64,000 nucleotides of DNA, taken from assembly GCA_022495005.1 (NCBI GenBank), contig JAGYXB010000560.1, positions 186,001 through 250,000 of the forward strand, read 5' to 3'. How positions within the stretch are numbered: the first letter of the stretch is position 1; every line of letters begins with the position of its first letter. Positions 1 to 10,389 of the stretch are shown piece by piece. The notes under the pieces are model-generated. The model did no database searches and was not told the DNA's origin. It saw only the letters and a list, made by a program, of their open reading frames with translations. The position numbers and the translations under genes were made by a program. This DNA comes from Rhyacophila brunnea (Eukaryota > Arthropoda > Insecta > Trichoptera > Rhyacophilidae).

Positions 1-352
1 AGGTCTTCTGAGTCTTGCGAGAAAATTACTATGTCATCGACAAAGCGCAGATGACTCAGGTATTCTCCATTTATGGGGATCCCTTTGTCATTCCAGTCAA
101 GTTGCCTGAATAAGTCTTCAAGGGTAGCTGTAAATAGTTTAGGTGAGATTGTATCACCTTGTCGGACTTCTTTGCTGATAGGAAATCTGCGCGATGGTTT
201 ATGGAGATTTACGGATGCTGTTGCGCTACTGTATATATTATTGAAAATATTTATATAGCGTCCAGGGATTCCTTGTTTTCTGAGTGCGTTGAGTATTGAA
301 CATTTCTTTATCGAATCAAACGCCTTCTCATAGTCTATAAAACCCATGCATA
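1..352 (-). pseudogene. LINE reverse transcriptase fragment (RTE-like)
   Basis: Read on the minus strand this stretch encodes a continuous piece of a non-LTR retrotransposon reverse transcriptase. It runs from the finger motif FIDYEKAFDS through RQGDTISP to the palm motif FVDDIV, the F/YxDD catalytic signature. It is open at the window edge, so the rest of the element may lie outside. The opposite-strand open frame over the same bases has no recognisable domain and is a shadow. Order and spacing of the motifs fit RTE/BovB-like elements, but the clade is an inference. Confidence 0.85.
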
Positions 353-604
353 GTGGCAGTTTGTATTCCTGGTTGATGAAAATGAGATTTTAATTAGCAA
401 CTTTAAAATGCACGTTCGATCGGCCGCCTGGTCATTACGCGCATGTGCGTCTTCAGCGTCCAAAGTATTAATTACCTGAATTTGGACAGGAATTCCTTTG
501 GGTATGCCTCTCATCAACAAGGAGTCCAATTTGGTCACTATCTCGATCACCATTTCTTTCGACAGTCTACAATAATTGTCGGAATAACGTTTCCGTAACA
601 TCAA
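335..604 (-). pseudogene. Possible Harbinger (HARBI1-like) transposase N-terminal fragment
   Basis: An 89-codon minus-strand frame contains YRLSKEM-type wording (CRLSKEMVIEIVTKLDSLL) and then IPVQIQVINTL. The helical region at the start of HARBI1-like nucleases has the same order (RLS..T...L...L, then LPV..Q.L..L). The following residues do not continue the family and no catalytic aspartate is present. It abuts the LINE fragment at 1-352, so it is a broken piece at best. Confidence 0.35.
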
Positions 605-1067
605 AAGGATCTTGGCTATCGCGAAGTCTCCTTTGCTCTATATTCAGCGCGTGTACCTCGTACACGCCGTCTTCTTACTTCGTCAGCGTGCAAAGTGATC
701 GCAAGAATGAATGCCATTGCAGTAGACGGATAATAAATAAAACAATATTACTAGTTATTTGACAGCCGTGAAACGAACATTTTCTATGATTCGAACCATA
801 GAATCCGTAGAATCGAACCACAAATTGTGGTTTGAAACTTTGCATCTATCTTGCATCTCAATTTTCAATATGTAAAATTGACATATTTTCTCTCGTTCTC
901 GCAGTAGCACGCCCAATCGACCTGCCGTTAACTTTTAGCTGCTTTTAGGTTAACTTTCTTACGCAAATGTCCGCCGGAATAGCTAATATGCTAATTGTGA
1001 TAATTTTATCATAATTGGCCGTTTTAACATGTTAACAGATACCTTTGGATACGTTAGAATAGCCCCG
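605..1067. other. No gene recognised
   Basis: No coding signal, RNA gene or clear repeat boundary was seen in this AT-rich stretch. Confidence 0.5.
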
Positions 1068-1166
1068 CAGATACATATTTATTAATTAATACAGTTGAAA
1101 TAATTGTAAATTATCAAAAAAAAAATCTCAAATTGCAAGCTTCGTATTTTTCCGCTATGTGCCTCT
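1068..1166. repeat. Detached arm of the TTAA hairpin element
   Basis: These bases match the terminal arm of the element at 1167-2791 (about 2662-2754) in the same orientation, up to the CGTATTTTTCCG block and the GTGCC that follows. They lie back to back with that element's left arm, so this looks like the truncated end of another copy. Confidence 0.7.
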
Positions 1167-2791
1167 TTAAGGGGGAGACGCATGCCAGCAGAGAACCTAG
1201 CGGAAATATACGAAGCATGCAATTTGAGATTTTTTTTTGATAATTTACAATTTCAACTGTATTATTTAATAAATATGTATCCGAAAACATTAAAAAGATT
1301 TTTTATTTTTTTTTAAACTTAAAGATAAACTTACAACTGTAAAAAAATGTAATAAAATGTGAATTCGTTGCAGGGTCAAATCTTATTATTGCATTATATT
1401 TTTTGGTCATAATTATCATTAAAATTTAGTTTATTAAGTTTTAGATTTTATGTGGTGTAGATTTTTGACTAATTCATCGTTTTAATAATTTTTATATATA
1501 TTTTAAAAAACATCGATTTTTATAAAAATATAAATGTGTATAACTTGAATTTCTTTTTATTTATATCAAATCGAGCTTCAATATTGTGACCATGCCTAAA
1601 ATAAAATTTGATATAAATAAAAAGGATTTCAAGTTATACACATTTATATTTTTTTAACACGTTGATCGCCATGGGGGTCACCGGTGACCGGCATTGGATT
1701 ACGTTAAGGGGGCCATGGGGGTCACCGGTGACCGGCAAAGAAGACCTGCCTTAGAGTTGTTCTACAGCGCCGGCGGGCACGCGCACAGTGCATTTTTCGA
1801 TACGCGGTGACCGGCATGGCCCTTCTGTATATTACTGCCACTTGGCCTGAAAATATGTCTTCCCAGTCATAAAATATAGGCTCACTAATGTAAAGAATGT
1901 ACATAATGAAAAAAAAAGTTTTCCTTTTAAATTGTAAATGTGTTTTTGTTGATATAAAAATAAAAATTAAATAGATTATAAAAATGTAAGTTATAAAAAA
2001 TATGTAAATAATAAAAAAATAGAATAAAAAAATGATTATAAGGTATGTATACGTATATTTCCAGTTTATGTGTATCCAGGTATTATACTTTTATTCCGTA
2101 AACTTTTATTCCGTATTTGTGCCTTTTCTGTTTATTGTACTATCTAAATCTAAATATAATTCGACCGCGAAATGGCACCATGCTCTCGTCAACACATATG
2201 GACAGGTGACCGGCGAAGTGGCCGGCCCGGCGCAATAGAATAAATTAACTTGTTGGCGCCGCGACGGACACATGTGGCCGGCACATCATAAAAACTAATA
2301 TTTACGTAAAAAAATCATCAAAATGAAAAAAACGTTATATTCTTTCATTACCTATCAAATAATACCTTAGAGACAAATAATCATTTTTAACTATTTTATG
2401 TAAAACTAGTTGGCGATCAATGTGTTAAAAATCGATGTTTTTTAAAATATATATAAAAAATATTAAAACGATGAATTAGTCAAAAATCTACACCACATAA
2501 AATCTAAAACTTAATAAACTAAATTTTAATAATAAATATGGCCATAAAATATAATGTAATAATAAGATTTGACCCTGCAACGAATTCACATTTAATTACA
2601 TTTTTTACAATTGCCAGTTTATCTTTAAATTAAAAAAAAAATAAAAAATCTTTTTAGTGTTTTCAGATACATATTTATTAATTACTACAGTTGAAATTGT
2701 AAATTATCAAAAAAAAATCTCAAATTGCAAGCTTCGTATTTTTCCGTTAGGTGCCGCTTTTCGCCTCTGATAGTATAAGCATCCCCCTTAA
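1167..2791. mobile_element. piggyBac-like non-autonomous element (1.6 kb, long inverted repeats)
   Basis: TTAA at 1167-1170 and at 2788-2791 bound inverted ends that begin GGGGGA and share long inverted arms (about 1196-1520 and 2400-2755). TTAA target duplication plus a G-run end is the usual piggyBac signature, so a piggyBac-type origin is inferred; no transposase is present. The middle carries copies of the palindrome GGTCACCGGTGACC at about 1675 and 1716, with shortened versions at about 1804 and 2205. The left arm is interrupted by a second palindromic element at 1521-1655. Confidence 0.7.
1521..1655. mobile_element. Palindromic MITE nested in the TTAA element
   Basis: A fold-back whose arms contain ATAAATGTGTATAACTTGAA and its reverse complement about 100 bases later. 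It splits the left arm of the larger element: the right arm reads straight through CATCGATTTTTAACAC (reverse complement), while the left arm has this insert between CATCGATTTT and TAACAC. A diverged copy lies at 52208-52348. Confidence 0.75.
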
Positions 2792-2934
2792 AAACAGCTC
2801 AGTAAAGGCTTCACCTTATGGTGAATATTCCACCTAAGCCCAATCTAAAATAACCTTATAAAAAAATATTTAAATGAAATGATCATTTTTTGGAAAACCT
2901 CTTTTTTATTAGTATATCGTATTTTATTATTATT

Positions 2935-3115
2935 ATTACAACGTTTTTCTTAGCTCGTTTTCTTATTTGTCCGGTACAAATCTTGCAATCGATTTTCAAC
3001 TAACTTCCCGACTAGCTAGACATTTGAAACTTTTAGAATATATCAGAACACGATGCCAATGCATTTTTTTAATGCTTTTAGCCATCTTTAAGTAGAATTG
3101 ATTTCATTTAGCCAT
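2935..3115 (+). repeat. Dispersed repeat family C, partial copy
   Basis: This stretch matches 13625-13860 closely, including the block TAGCTAGACATTTGAAACTT and the run CAGAACACGATGCCAATGCA. An inverted, longer copy is at 59195-59545. No coding content or terminal repeat was identified, so the class is unknown. Confidence 0.75.
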
Positions 3116-3700
3116 ATTATACAAAAAACAGTGTAATCAGAAGAGTACTTAATTATAAATTTACATCCAAGTATTCCAAACCAGCTAAGTAGACCCTATT
3201 TTAAGAATAAAGCCCACCTAAACTTATATTCACGCAATCAAAGTAATATGTCGATAACCGGAGTGATTTTTCCGAAACAGTCAATGTCAGCCAAATTGGA
3301 TCTGCCAATGGTAGGTTAGTTCTGTACACAGAGAATAGACAATAATTGATGCTCCCGATTTATCAGAGGGACACATATAAGTCAACTCTAAGAAGAGCTG
3401 CATAGCTCTCATTTATACTGCCCAAAAAATCGGAAAAACACCAAATATAAATTTCTTTAATAACTTTTAGACCACGGTATTGAAATATGAATAGCGTATA
3501 GGTATAGTTAGTCAGTCTGATAAAGCCAAGGATAGTATTCATACAACTTCAAGTAGAGGAATCGTGACTGAAAGAATTAAATCAAAAAATCAACCCGGAA
3601 AGCAGAAAAAAGTTGTCGACTTTCATTTGGGATGAAATTGAATACAGAATGATTTTTTTTAAATTATAAAAAACATAACGACTGTTATATATTGATATTT
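3116..3700. other. No gene recognised
   Basis: No coding signal was seen. A short segment near 3500-3540 resembles 21490-21530, which suggests another diverged dispersed repeat. Confidence 0.4.
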
Positions 3701-3713
3701 TTAAGGTAAATAG

Positions 3714-3876
3714 AAGACTACGGTGTTATAAGTGTGGTGAAATAAGTCTACAGTGCTTATCCAAAACAACGTTTGGACTTTGCGGTGATACCCTCGATAT
3801 ACCATGTCCAGCTGGAACATATTGTGATATCAACCGTTAGCCGCATTGCCAGAGAGATCATATTCCATTATGTTAA
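3714..3876 (+). pseudogene. Orphan cysteine-rich exon-like segment
   Basis: After a possible acceptor (TTTTTAAG or AAATAG, 3702-3713) a frame encodes a cysteine-rich stretch: a CYKCG opening, then TTFGLCG, then PCPAGTYCD. It stops at TAG 3838-3840, but the same frame continues with PHC and a further cysteine to a second stop at 3874. Spaced C..C, FGLC and CPAGTxC motifs occur in small insect extracellular or chitin-binding-like domains. No partner exon was found here. It may be an isolated exon, a decayed duplicate with a nonsense change, or chance. Confidence 0.35.
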
Positions 3877-4095
3877 CATAATGGTATTTCTTACACTGAC
3901 ATAATACCACTATAATGAATATATTTTTTTAAATTATTTAATACAGGGTTTCCCAAACTTTTTCTGCAATGGAACACTTCACAAACCCTGAAATTTTAAC
4001 GAAACACTTAGATTGATTCCTACTAGATAAAATTTAAAAAAAATGTTATTAAAACACATCATTTATTTAGTTATTACATATTTTTAAATAAACAA

Positions 4096-4317
4096 CTATA
4101 ATTTACTATAAACATAAAAATATGAATAAATAAAGCACTCAGGCAATGACTTGATAATTTTGAGTCCTTTAATGGCATATATTATCAGGCACAATATTGG
4201 TAAGTTGCATTCTGGTGTGGCGTCGATCCTGTTCCTGCACTTTGACTTCGTTGCAGCATAAATATAAAATCCCGCTTCGGATAAATAAGTAGTAGAAAAC
4301 GGAAGTAAAACAATCAT
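4096..4317 (-). pseudogene. hAT transposase C-terminal (dimerisation) fragment
   Basis: The minus-strand frame begins LLPFSTTYLSEAGF and continues KSKCRNRID, matching the conserved hAT dimerisation signature (FSTTYLCESGFS...KTKYRNRLD). Only this end of the transposase is left. The start codon is an internal methionine, and the frame is cut by the family D insertion directly upstream at 4318. Confidence 0.75.
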
Positions 4318-4741
4318 GCCCCCCCCCCATCCTGAAGCGGGCCCTCAGGCTAGGATCTTTGGCGAGCCCCCTACCTATCTCTAATGTTAAAGGCAGTGTG
4401 ACACATCACATTAACATTTTTCAAATTTTGTTACAGCTCAAATTAAGGGCCCTTTTTCAGTGTATTATTAACTATTTTTTCTATTTTTAATACATCTACT
4501 TTCATCATGGAGTTGTCGAGTATCAATACGGAATAATGAAAAATTACATTGTTCAATTATATAATTTAAAATTAACAAACATTAATAGTCATGAAGTATA
4601 ATAGCGCTGCAGGCGACTTTTTTTAACTATTAAAGAAAATTTGTGATATGTGTTTATCTTACTTATGTGATCAACCCGCCACGCCGGGCCCACCCAGAGC
4701 CCGTGCCCCCAGGCTAAAGGCCTGTCAGCCCCCCTTGTATG
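4318..4741 (-). repeat. Dispersed repeat family D, copy 1
   Basis: Reverse-complemented, this segment matches 55240-55665 over nearly its length, with shared blocks such as GTAGATGTATTAAAAAT and the GC-rich ends (GACAGG..CTAGCCTGGG.GCCCG and CCCGCTTCAGGAT). Another, interrupted copy starts at 22568. It sits inside a hAT remnant. No coding capacity was recognised. Confidence 0.75.
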
Positions 4742-5089
4742 AAAACAATAATAACTTGTTTTGAAAAATTGGGGTACTCTTCTGACAAACTCGCCGATAA
4801 ATCATCTAAAGGCTGATCTTCAAATCAGAGTCACTAATTAAATCAATAAGATTTTCATAGTCACTTGCACTTAAGTCTACTGGTTTAGCTGTCACGGAAA
4901 AATTCTGAACCCAGGAATCGTCCTTACTAGTTTTCAGAAAATATTGCAAAAGTGTATAAAACCTTCCCAAATTGTCGCGGAACACCTATTCAGGTTCCGC
5001 GGAACACTGGTGTTCCGCGGAACATAGTTTGGGAAACCCTGTTCTAACAAATTACTTAACTCCAATATCAATAATAAGTGATATTCTGT

Positions 5090-5262
5090 AGAATGTCGGG
5101 GTTCCTGAGTGCAAATCCCGTATTTGATAAATACACACGTTGTGTTTTTAATGTATATTTGTACCAATGACATTGTTTGTACCCAGTTCCCATAGTATTG
5201 ATATACTATATTAAGCATGTGGTATGGTAAATATCCATCTCTCGTAAAATACAAAAAATCAG
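5090..5262 (+). repeat. Degraded tRNA-derived SINE
   Basis: A tRNA B-box-like block (GAGTGCAAATCCCG) is followed by the SINE body and ends near ATCCATCTCTCGTAAAA, as in the better copies at 21815-21981 and 19905-20103. The A-box half is not recognisable. Confidence 0.5.
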
Positions 5263-5269
5263 AAATACA

Positions 5270-6153
5270 ATCAAACGGGGTGATGTATGTACGAGTATGT
5301 CGGTATCGGGTATGTGATATAAACAAAATAATCATTTACAATAATTAACGTTATTCCTAAGCAAATACATACATATATTGTGTCTAACTGTATGAAAAGC
5401 AAAGATGTTGATTTTCAACAAGGTTTTATCAAAATTGATACTTTAGGTACCTTTAATAATGCATTCACACGCTGCATCCATTGAATAGTTAATGTTGTAC
5501 ATGGAAATAATCGACACTCTGACTGAAAATCACCGTTGTACACAAAATATCTCATGACTTTGTTTCACATAGTAAAAAAAATCGCATCCGGTGCAGTTTT
5601 CTTCCATGTCATTTAATGTATTTTTTAAATTGTGGTGGGAGTTTCATTACCTGAATAAAAAATAAACATGACTAATAAATATAACGTCTGTGACGTCGCG
5701 TGGGGATATGCAGGTCATGCATTGCTATGGGACGACATATTGTTAAGGGCGGCAAACGAAGTAACAAAAACGATCATTACAACTTTTAAAAGCAGTGACT
5801 GACGATGCGGTCGCTTCGTTTGAAATTAAGTACCAAAATCTAAACTTGTCAGACCTCAAATGTAGGTACCTAAAACCGCCATTGTTTGAGAATGGATTTC
5901 GTGGAGGTGCTCTAATCCTCATTAGTTAATATTATATTATAATATGTAATTTTTTCAAGATTTATGTGGCATTTGTATATTTAATGGTCTGATATGTTTA
6001 ATTTTAAAACAATATACCTAATAACCGCAAGCTTTGCTGACGACAAAGATAAGCATGTGAACAGTATGTCGATAAAAGAAATTATTTGTATAAATACCCA
6101 CATCTTGCAAATTACTGATCATTTGCAAAATTGTCAACAGACTCTTTCAAAAA
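5270..6153. other. 5' flank of the defensin-like gene; nothing else recognised
   Basis: No other coding signal was found. The promoter of the gene starting at 6154 should lie here, but no core element stands out enough to call. Confidence 0.4.
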
Positions 6154-6307
6154 ATGAAGTATTTTATTTTAATTTACGTGATATTGTCTGTGTTTTCCAA
6201 TGGATTTTGTGCAGTTTGTACCGACAAGGTTTGCAATGATTTTTGCAAACAGAACGGGAAAACTGATGGTGAATGTCTTGATCACATCTGCACGTGTTAC
6301 TCAATGG
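6154..6307 (+). CDS. Defensin-like secreted peptide, exon 1
   Basis: The ATG at 6154 opens a short frame with a hydrophobic signal peptide (residues 1 to about 20, core YFILIYVILSVF), then six cysteines spaced C-x4-C-x3-C-x9-C-x4-C-x1-C. That spacing, with CxxxC, a GEC (G-x-C) gamma-core and a final CxC, is the cysteine-stabilised alpha-beta fold of invertebrate defensins and related channel-blocking peptides. A donor GTAATA follows 6307, giving a phase-1 junction; without splicing the frame stops at 6318 (54 residues). Cationic residues are modest. Function as an antimicrobial peptide is inferred from fold only. Candidate last exons are at 7034-7062 and 11177-11295. Six cysteines in this order by chance are unlikely. 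Confidence 0.8.
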
Positions 6308-6318
6308 GTAATAACTAA

Positions 6319-7033
6319 TGATTATAATATAAAAGTTACTTACCTAACTAAATTAACTAATTAACAACTTGTCCATTATTATCACGGTCCTGAAGTAAAC
6401 GTTTAGTTTCCATACATGATTAACACAGACTGATAAACGTTATGTTATGCTCATCTTATTTAAAATGTGGATTTTTTTTTCACGTATATTAAGTAATTAT
6501 AATTAAAAACTTATGCAAAATTTTCAGATAGGTACGTCAAAAATATTTTTATATCAAATATATTATAAAATTGTATGATAGTTATTGATATAATTAGTAT
6601 TGATATTATGAATGATATGATAGAAATAGGTAAGTACTACGTTTATCCAAAAAAATATTTTTTATAAATAATAACGAATAATATACAAGATTTCAGTATG
6701 TCACATTCTATGTACTGAGTATTATTATATTATACATAATTTGAGAACATATTATCTTGCTTTACACAATAGAAAAAATCTTGATACTGGCGTGAATCCA
6801 GCAGATACAGGTTCATGTCCCGTCGGGTGTCGTATTTTTTTCTACTAAAAGACTTTTCCTTATATTATGTAAATCCAAAAAAATACGTTTAATAAACAAT
6901 TTTAAACCAATTTGATTCCACAAACAAATAATTGGCTGTTTCAATGGAATTAATTCTCATAAAATAATACGTACTTCATAATCAGAAGTAGATATTATAT
7001 TTATTGTATTAATATAACCACTTGTTATTTCAG
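6319..7033. other. Intron of the defensin-like gene
   Basis: AT-rich, without coding signal. A tRNA B-box-like string (CAGGTTCATGTCCCG, about 6809) may mark an old SINE end; the adjacent GGGTGTCGTATTT recurs inverted near 27330-27345. Confidence 0.4.
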
Positions 7034-7062
7034 AAAGTGATGAAAAGTTTTACAAAAACTAA
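7034..7062 (+). CDS. Defensin-like gene, candidate short last exon
   Basis: After the acceptor TTATTTCAG (ending 7033) the bases complete the phase-1 codon left by exon 1 and add nine residues, ESDEKFYKN, before TAA at 7060-7062. The spliced product would be about 60 residues, close to a standard defensin. No AATAAA lies just downstream. It may be the real end, an alternative end, or a fortuitous acceptor. Confidence 0.5.
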
Positions 7063-7586
7063 ATTATAAAATATTAAAACAAGTAGCCATTTTTTATTTC
7101 CATATAAATTATAATGGAACAGTAATAGATACAATATAATTTATATTCTTTTTATAATGGAACATTTATTTTGCATTTAAAATTTATATTATATTTATAA
7201 TGGAACGTTTATTATGCATTTTTTTATATAAAAAAAACAATTTCATTGATTGATTCGCAGACTTGTTCAATATAACCTACAATTTAAAAATAAATGCATT
7301 TTCACATTTTATTAAAAACATCCAAATCTGTAAAACTAAGTTCTAAAATGTTTTTCGCTTTGAATTTACTGGCATCATGGTAGGTATTTATTGATCAGTC
7401 GTAACTCTTAAGATCGAACATTGAGCCTGGTTAGTTAAAGTGTATACAAGATAAACCTAGACAATTGGTTCATGTGCCTGATATTATATTTTTACATGAA
7501 GGCAATTCTTGTTGTCAAAATAAAAACAATTTATGGAAAATGCAATTTAAGATTTCATACCCTTAGTGTTAATGATCTTACTCTAA
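7063..7586. other. AT-rich intronic DNA with short tandem motif
   Basis: The motif TTATAATGGAAC recurs at about 7110, 7155 and 7197. Nothing else was recognised. Confidence 0.4.
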
Positions 7587-7729
7587 GTGCCCATGCGCAC
7601 TTGCGGCAGGCCGCCTCGCGGCTAGCCGCGGCGGCTAACCGCGAGTCACGGTTGTATTCGCGGTTATCCGCAATGCGGCTGACCGCGGATACAGCGGTTA
7701 CGTTGCGGCTAGCCGCAGTCAGTTTCAAA

Positions 7730-8026
7730 ATGAACGTCGAGGCAGTCGCTACTGTTGTTTATTTGTATTCTCGGTTGAAACGAAAAAAGAAGAAAAAACT
7801 ATATTGGGTGCATCCATTACTACAAACTCGCTACAACAACGGACTATTCGTTACATTTTTTGCTGAATTGAAAAAATATGACGACAAGTTTTTCCAGTTT
7901 TTAAGAATGAGCAATAAATCATTTGAAGAATTATTAATGACATTGGGCGATTCACTACGTGGAACAGAGACAAAACTTCGTCCTTGTATTTCACCAGAGG
8001 AAAAACTAGTGGTAGCCCGCCCTAAG
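7730..8026 (+). pseudogene. Harbinger transposase exon 1 (probable 4-nt frameshift)
   Basis: From ATG 7730 the frame encodes the N-terminus of a HARBI1-like nuclease, including FLRMSNKSFEELL and SPEEKLVVA, up to a donor GTCAGT at 8027. Spliced to 8821, the normal family wording at this junction (VALRYLATG) would require the frame to be four bases shorter. The bases GCCCGCCC at about 8015-8022 look like a short tandem gain of four. As it stands the splice leads to a premature stop. The transposase is therefore probably inactive unless another donor is used. Confidence 0.7.
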
Positions 8027-8124
8027 GTCAGTAAATTACTTATATGTATTATATTTTTATTAAATCACAAACGCAAAAGAAATTTCAGTGAAGAAAATAA
8101 AACACAGATTACATGGTTGTTAAT

Positions 8125-9891
8125 TTATTCAAAAAGTTCCAAAACATCGGATTGCTCAGACATTTGGGAGGGTGATTCTATAGTAATAAACGAATGTACT
8201 GAATTAGGAGATTGTACAGGTACGGGAGACTGGACTGGTATAGACGACTGAGGTTCCATTTGAGTTGTATGCGGGTTTGTGGAATATCTCGAAGGAAAAT
8301 TTATTCTCTGATCTACCTGATAATAATACGGTGTTTGCGAGAACGCAGTAGGGTATTGAGCATTTTTTATTACTTTCATGATCTCAAACTTGGTGTACAA
8401 TTGCAGGTGTTCCGGTATTTTCTTAAAATCCTTAACCAGCGATAAAAAAAATAACCGGACTTCATCCTGCTCGAGATTATGATTTTCCAAATTTTTGTTT
8501 AAAATTCCGATTAGCTCTTTCCCTACTTCGTCATCATTTCCCTTCTTGGTCCTCTTCGGCGGCTTTGCTGGTGCTCCATAAGGGCCATCGGGTTCATTAT
8601 GTGCCTGGTCTTCGTTGATGTTGGTTTCCGTTATATTAATTGTTGCAGTGTCTTTCAGGAACATCAATTGATTAAAATATATGTATTGGTTTTTTCGTTT
8701 TGCAGCAGAACCACTTCGAGAAGTTTTCGAATTCTTCAATTCTTTCATGAAGTTATCTTTAACATTCTTCCATTTTTTTTGGAGAGTCTCACCTGTAATA
8801 AAAATATTTTTTCATTACAGATACCTTGCAACTGGATGTACGTTTGCAGATCTACATTTCTCATTTAGATTAGGAATTAGTACCATCGCAGAAATAGTTA
8901 GAGAAGTCTGCTCAGTAATATGCCTCATCCTGAAAGAAAGTAGTCTACCAGAACCAACTACGGAACAATGGCTGAATGTAGCTAAAGGTTTTCATATGCG
9001 AGCTAATTTCCCCAATTGCATAGGAGCAATGGATGGGAAGCACATACGTATAGTAAAACCAGAAGACAGTGGATCTATGTTTTATAATTATAAAAACTAT
9101 TTTTCGGTAGTTTTATTAGCAGTATGTGACACTAATTACAAATTTATAACGGTAGATGTCGGCGCGTATGGAAAATTTGGTGATTCTTCAATTTTCAAAA
9201 ATTCTATTTTTTACAAAAAAATTAACGACAATTCTCTGAATATTCCACAACCAGCCCCTATATCGCAAAGCAACACTACACCGATGTCATACGTTTTAGT
9301 CGGCGACGAAGCATTTGCTTTATCTAAAAATGTAATGCGGCCATACGCAAAAAATCATTTAACAGTAACAAAAAGGATATTTAATTACAGGCAATGCAGA
9401 GCTCGCCGTTATGTGGAATGCACTTTTGGAATTCTTGCCAATAAATGGCGTATATTCCACCGGCCAATGAATGTAAATCTGGATTTAGTCAGTAGCTGTA
9501 TAAAAGCGTGTTGCATTTTACATAATTATGTTAGAGATAGGGATGGTTACAACTTTGAAGAATCATTATGCTGCCCTTTAACCGATGGGATTCAAGCAAA
9601 CGGTGAAATAAGAAACAACAGAAGTGCAATGCAATACCGCGATTTATTTGCTCAATATTTTGTAACCGATGGACAAGTTGAATGGCAGAACAGATATGTT
9701 TAAGTAATAAAAAAATATTTTCACTTACCCATCTTTTTCTTTTCTTCGTCTGAAATCTCTTCTCCTCCATAAATAATAACCAGTTCTTCCCAACTCCGAA
9801 TTTTTAACTGTCTGTTGGCATATTCGGCACATTTCATATTCCATATGCAATTTTCAATATCATTTATAAATTTTTCCGTATCGAAATTCAT
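8125..9891 (-). CDS. Harbinger accessory protein, MADF-BESS type (two exons)
   Basis: Two minus-strand exons are supported. Exon 1 runs from ATG 9891 down to 9729 (donor GTAAGT), with a MADF start: FDTEKFINDIE and IRSWEELVIIY. Exon 2 runs 8792-8125 and continues LQKKWKNVKDNF, then a linker and a BESS-like stretch (EVRLFFLSLVKDFKKIP). The junction is phase 1 and the whole frame is open, giving about 276 residues. In PIF/Harbinger elements the partner protein binds the ends and brings the nuclease to DNA. Exon 2 lies wholly inside the intron of the plus-strand transposase, so the two genes interleave antisense. No defect was seen in this gene. Confidence 0.75.
8821..9703 (+). pseudogene. Harbinger transposase exon 2, DDE nuclease domain
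   Basis: After the acceptor TTCATTACAG the second frame reads YLATGCTFADLHFSF, then the catalytic segments: AMDGKHIRI (first D), VDVGAYGKFGDS (second D), VGDEAFAL, and RARRYVECTFGIL ending the DDE set with E. It stops at 9701-9703. The domain itself is uninterrupted and all three acidic residues are present. Family members excise and insert with a partner MADF/Myb-type protein, which this element also encodes at 8125-9891 (-). The upstream exon carries the apparent frameshift. Confidence 0.85.
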
Positions 9892-10389
9892 AATTTGTCA
9901 CAGTGAAAGAAGTTGCAATAGGAATAAAAAGAAGTGTGATACGATAAAGTATAGAGCAAGGATTAATAAAACGACAATATCAAGGTGGGCGATCGCGCTG
10001 TCACGTGGATCTGCAGTGAACAAAACACTAGGTAGGTACGTGTAATCACTCTGGCGGTCAGCCGCAGACTAATCGCCAAGTGCGTAGCTCTCCGCGGTGC
10101 GGCAGACCGCGGACGGGCCGCGCTGTGCATGACAACCGCTGCGGTAACCGCATAAGTGCGTATGGTGTAGGCTCTTTGCATACAAAAAACGACATGCGGC
10201 AGGCCGCCGCGGCTAGCCGCGAGGCGGCCTGCCGCAAGTGCGCATGGGCACTTATTGTTTTAACATTTCGGATATCTGTTATAAATAGATTAAAACTATG
10301 CATTTAGACTGACATATTAGGTAGGTATATGATATTTTTTTGTATAAAATCTGTATGTACTAAATTTTGAAAAACTGGATATTATTTTG

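Larger units (their letters stand above)
3944..5041. mobile_element. hAT element remnant with terminal inverted repeats
   Basis: The ends are CAGGGTTTCCCAAACT at 3944 and its exact reverse complement ending at 5041. The neighbouring 8-mers (ATTTAATA and TTCTAACA) agree at only some positions, as expected of an old target duplication. The right end also carries nested CCGCGGAACA inverted motifs. Inside lies a minus-strand hAT dimerisation-domain fragment, and an unrelated repeat (family D) is inserted at 4318-4741. Confidence 0.8.
7587..10251. mobile_element. PIF/Harbinger DNA transposon (2.67 kb)
   Basis: Near-perfect inverted ends of roughly 48 bases start GTGCCCATGCGCACTTGCGG at 7587 and end as the reverse complement at 10251. 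They are flanked by TAA (7584-7586) and TTA (10252-10254), close to the 3-bp TWA target of this superfamily. Subterminal regions repeat GCGGCTAGCCGC-like palindromes. The element carries the two genes typical of the group: a DDE nuclease on the plus strand and a MADF/BESS protein on the minus strand. It sits in the intron of the defensin-like gene. Confidence 0.9.

Noticed and set aside
4934..5335. 133-codon minus-strand frame
   Set aside because: It crosses the hAT right end and a degraded SINE and has no domain; it is accidental.
7472..8251. 259-codon frame starting upstream of the Harbinger end
   Set aside because: Its start lies outside the element and it reads through the inverted repeat and past the splice donor; the transposase starts at 7730.
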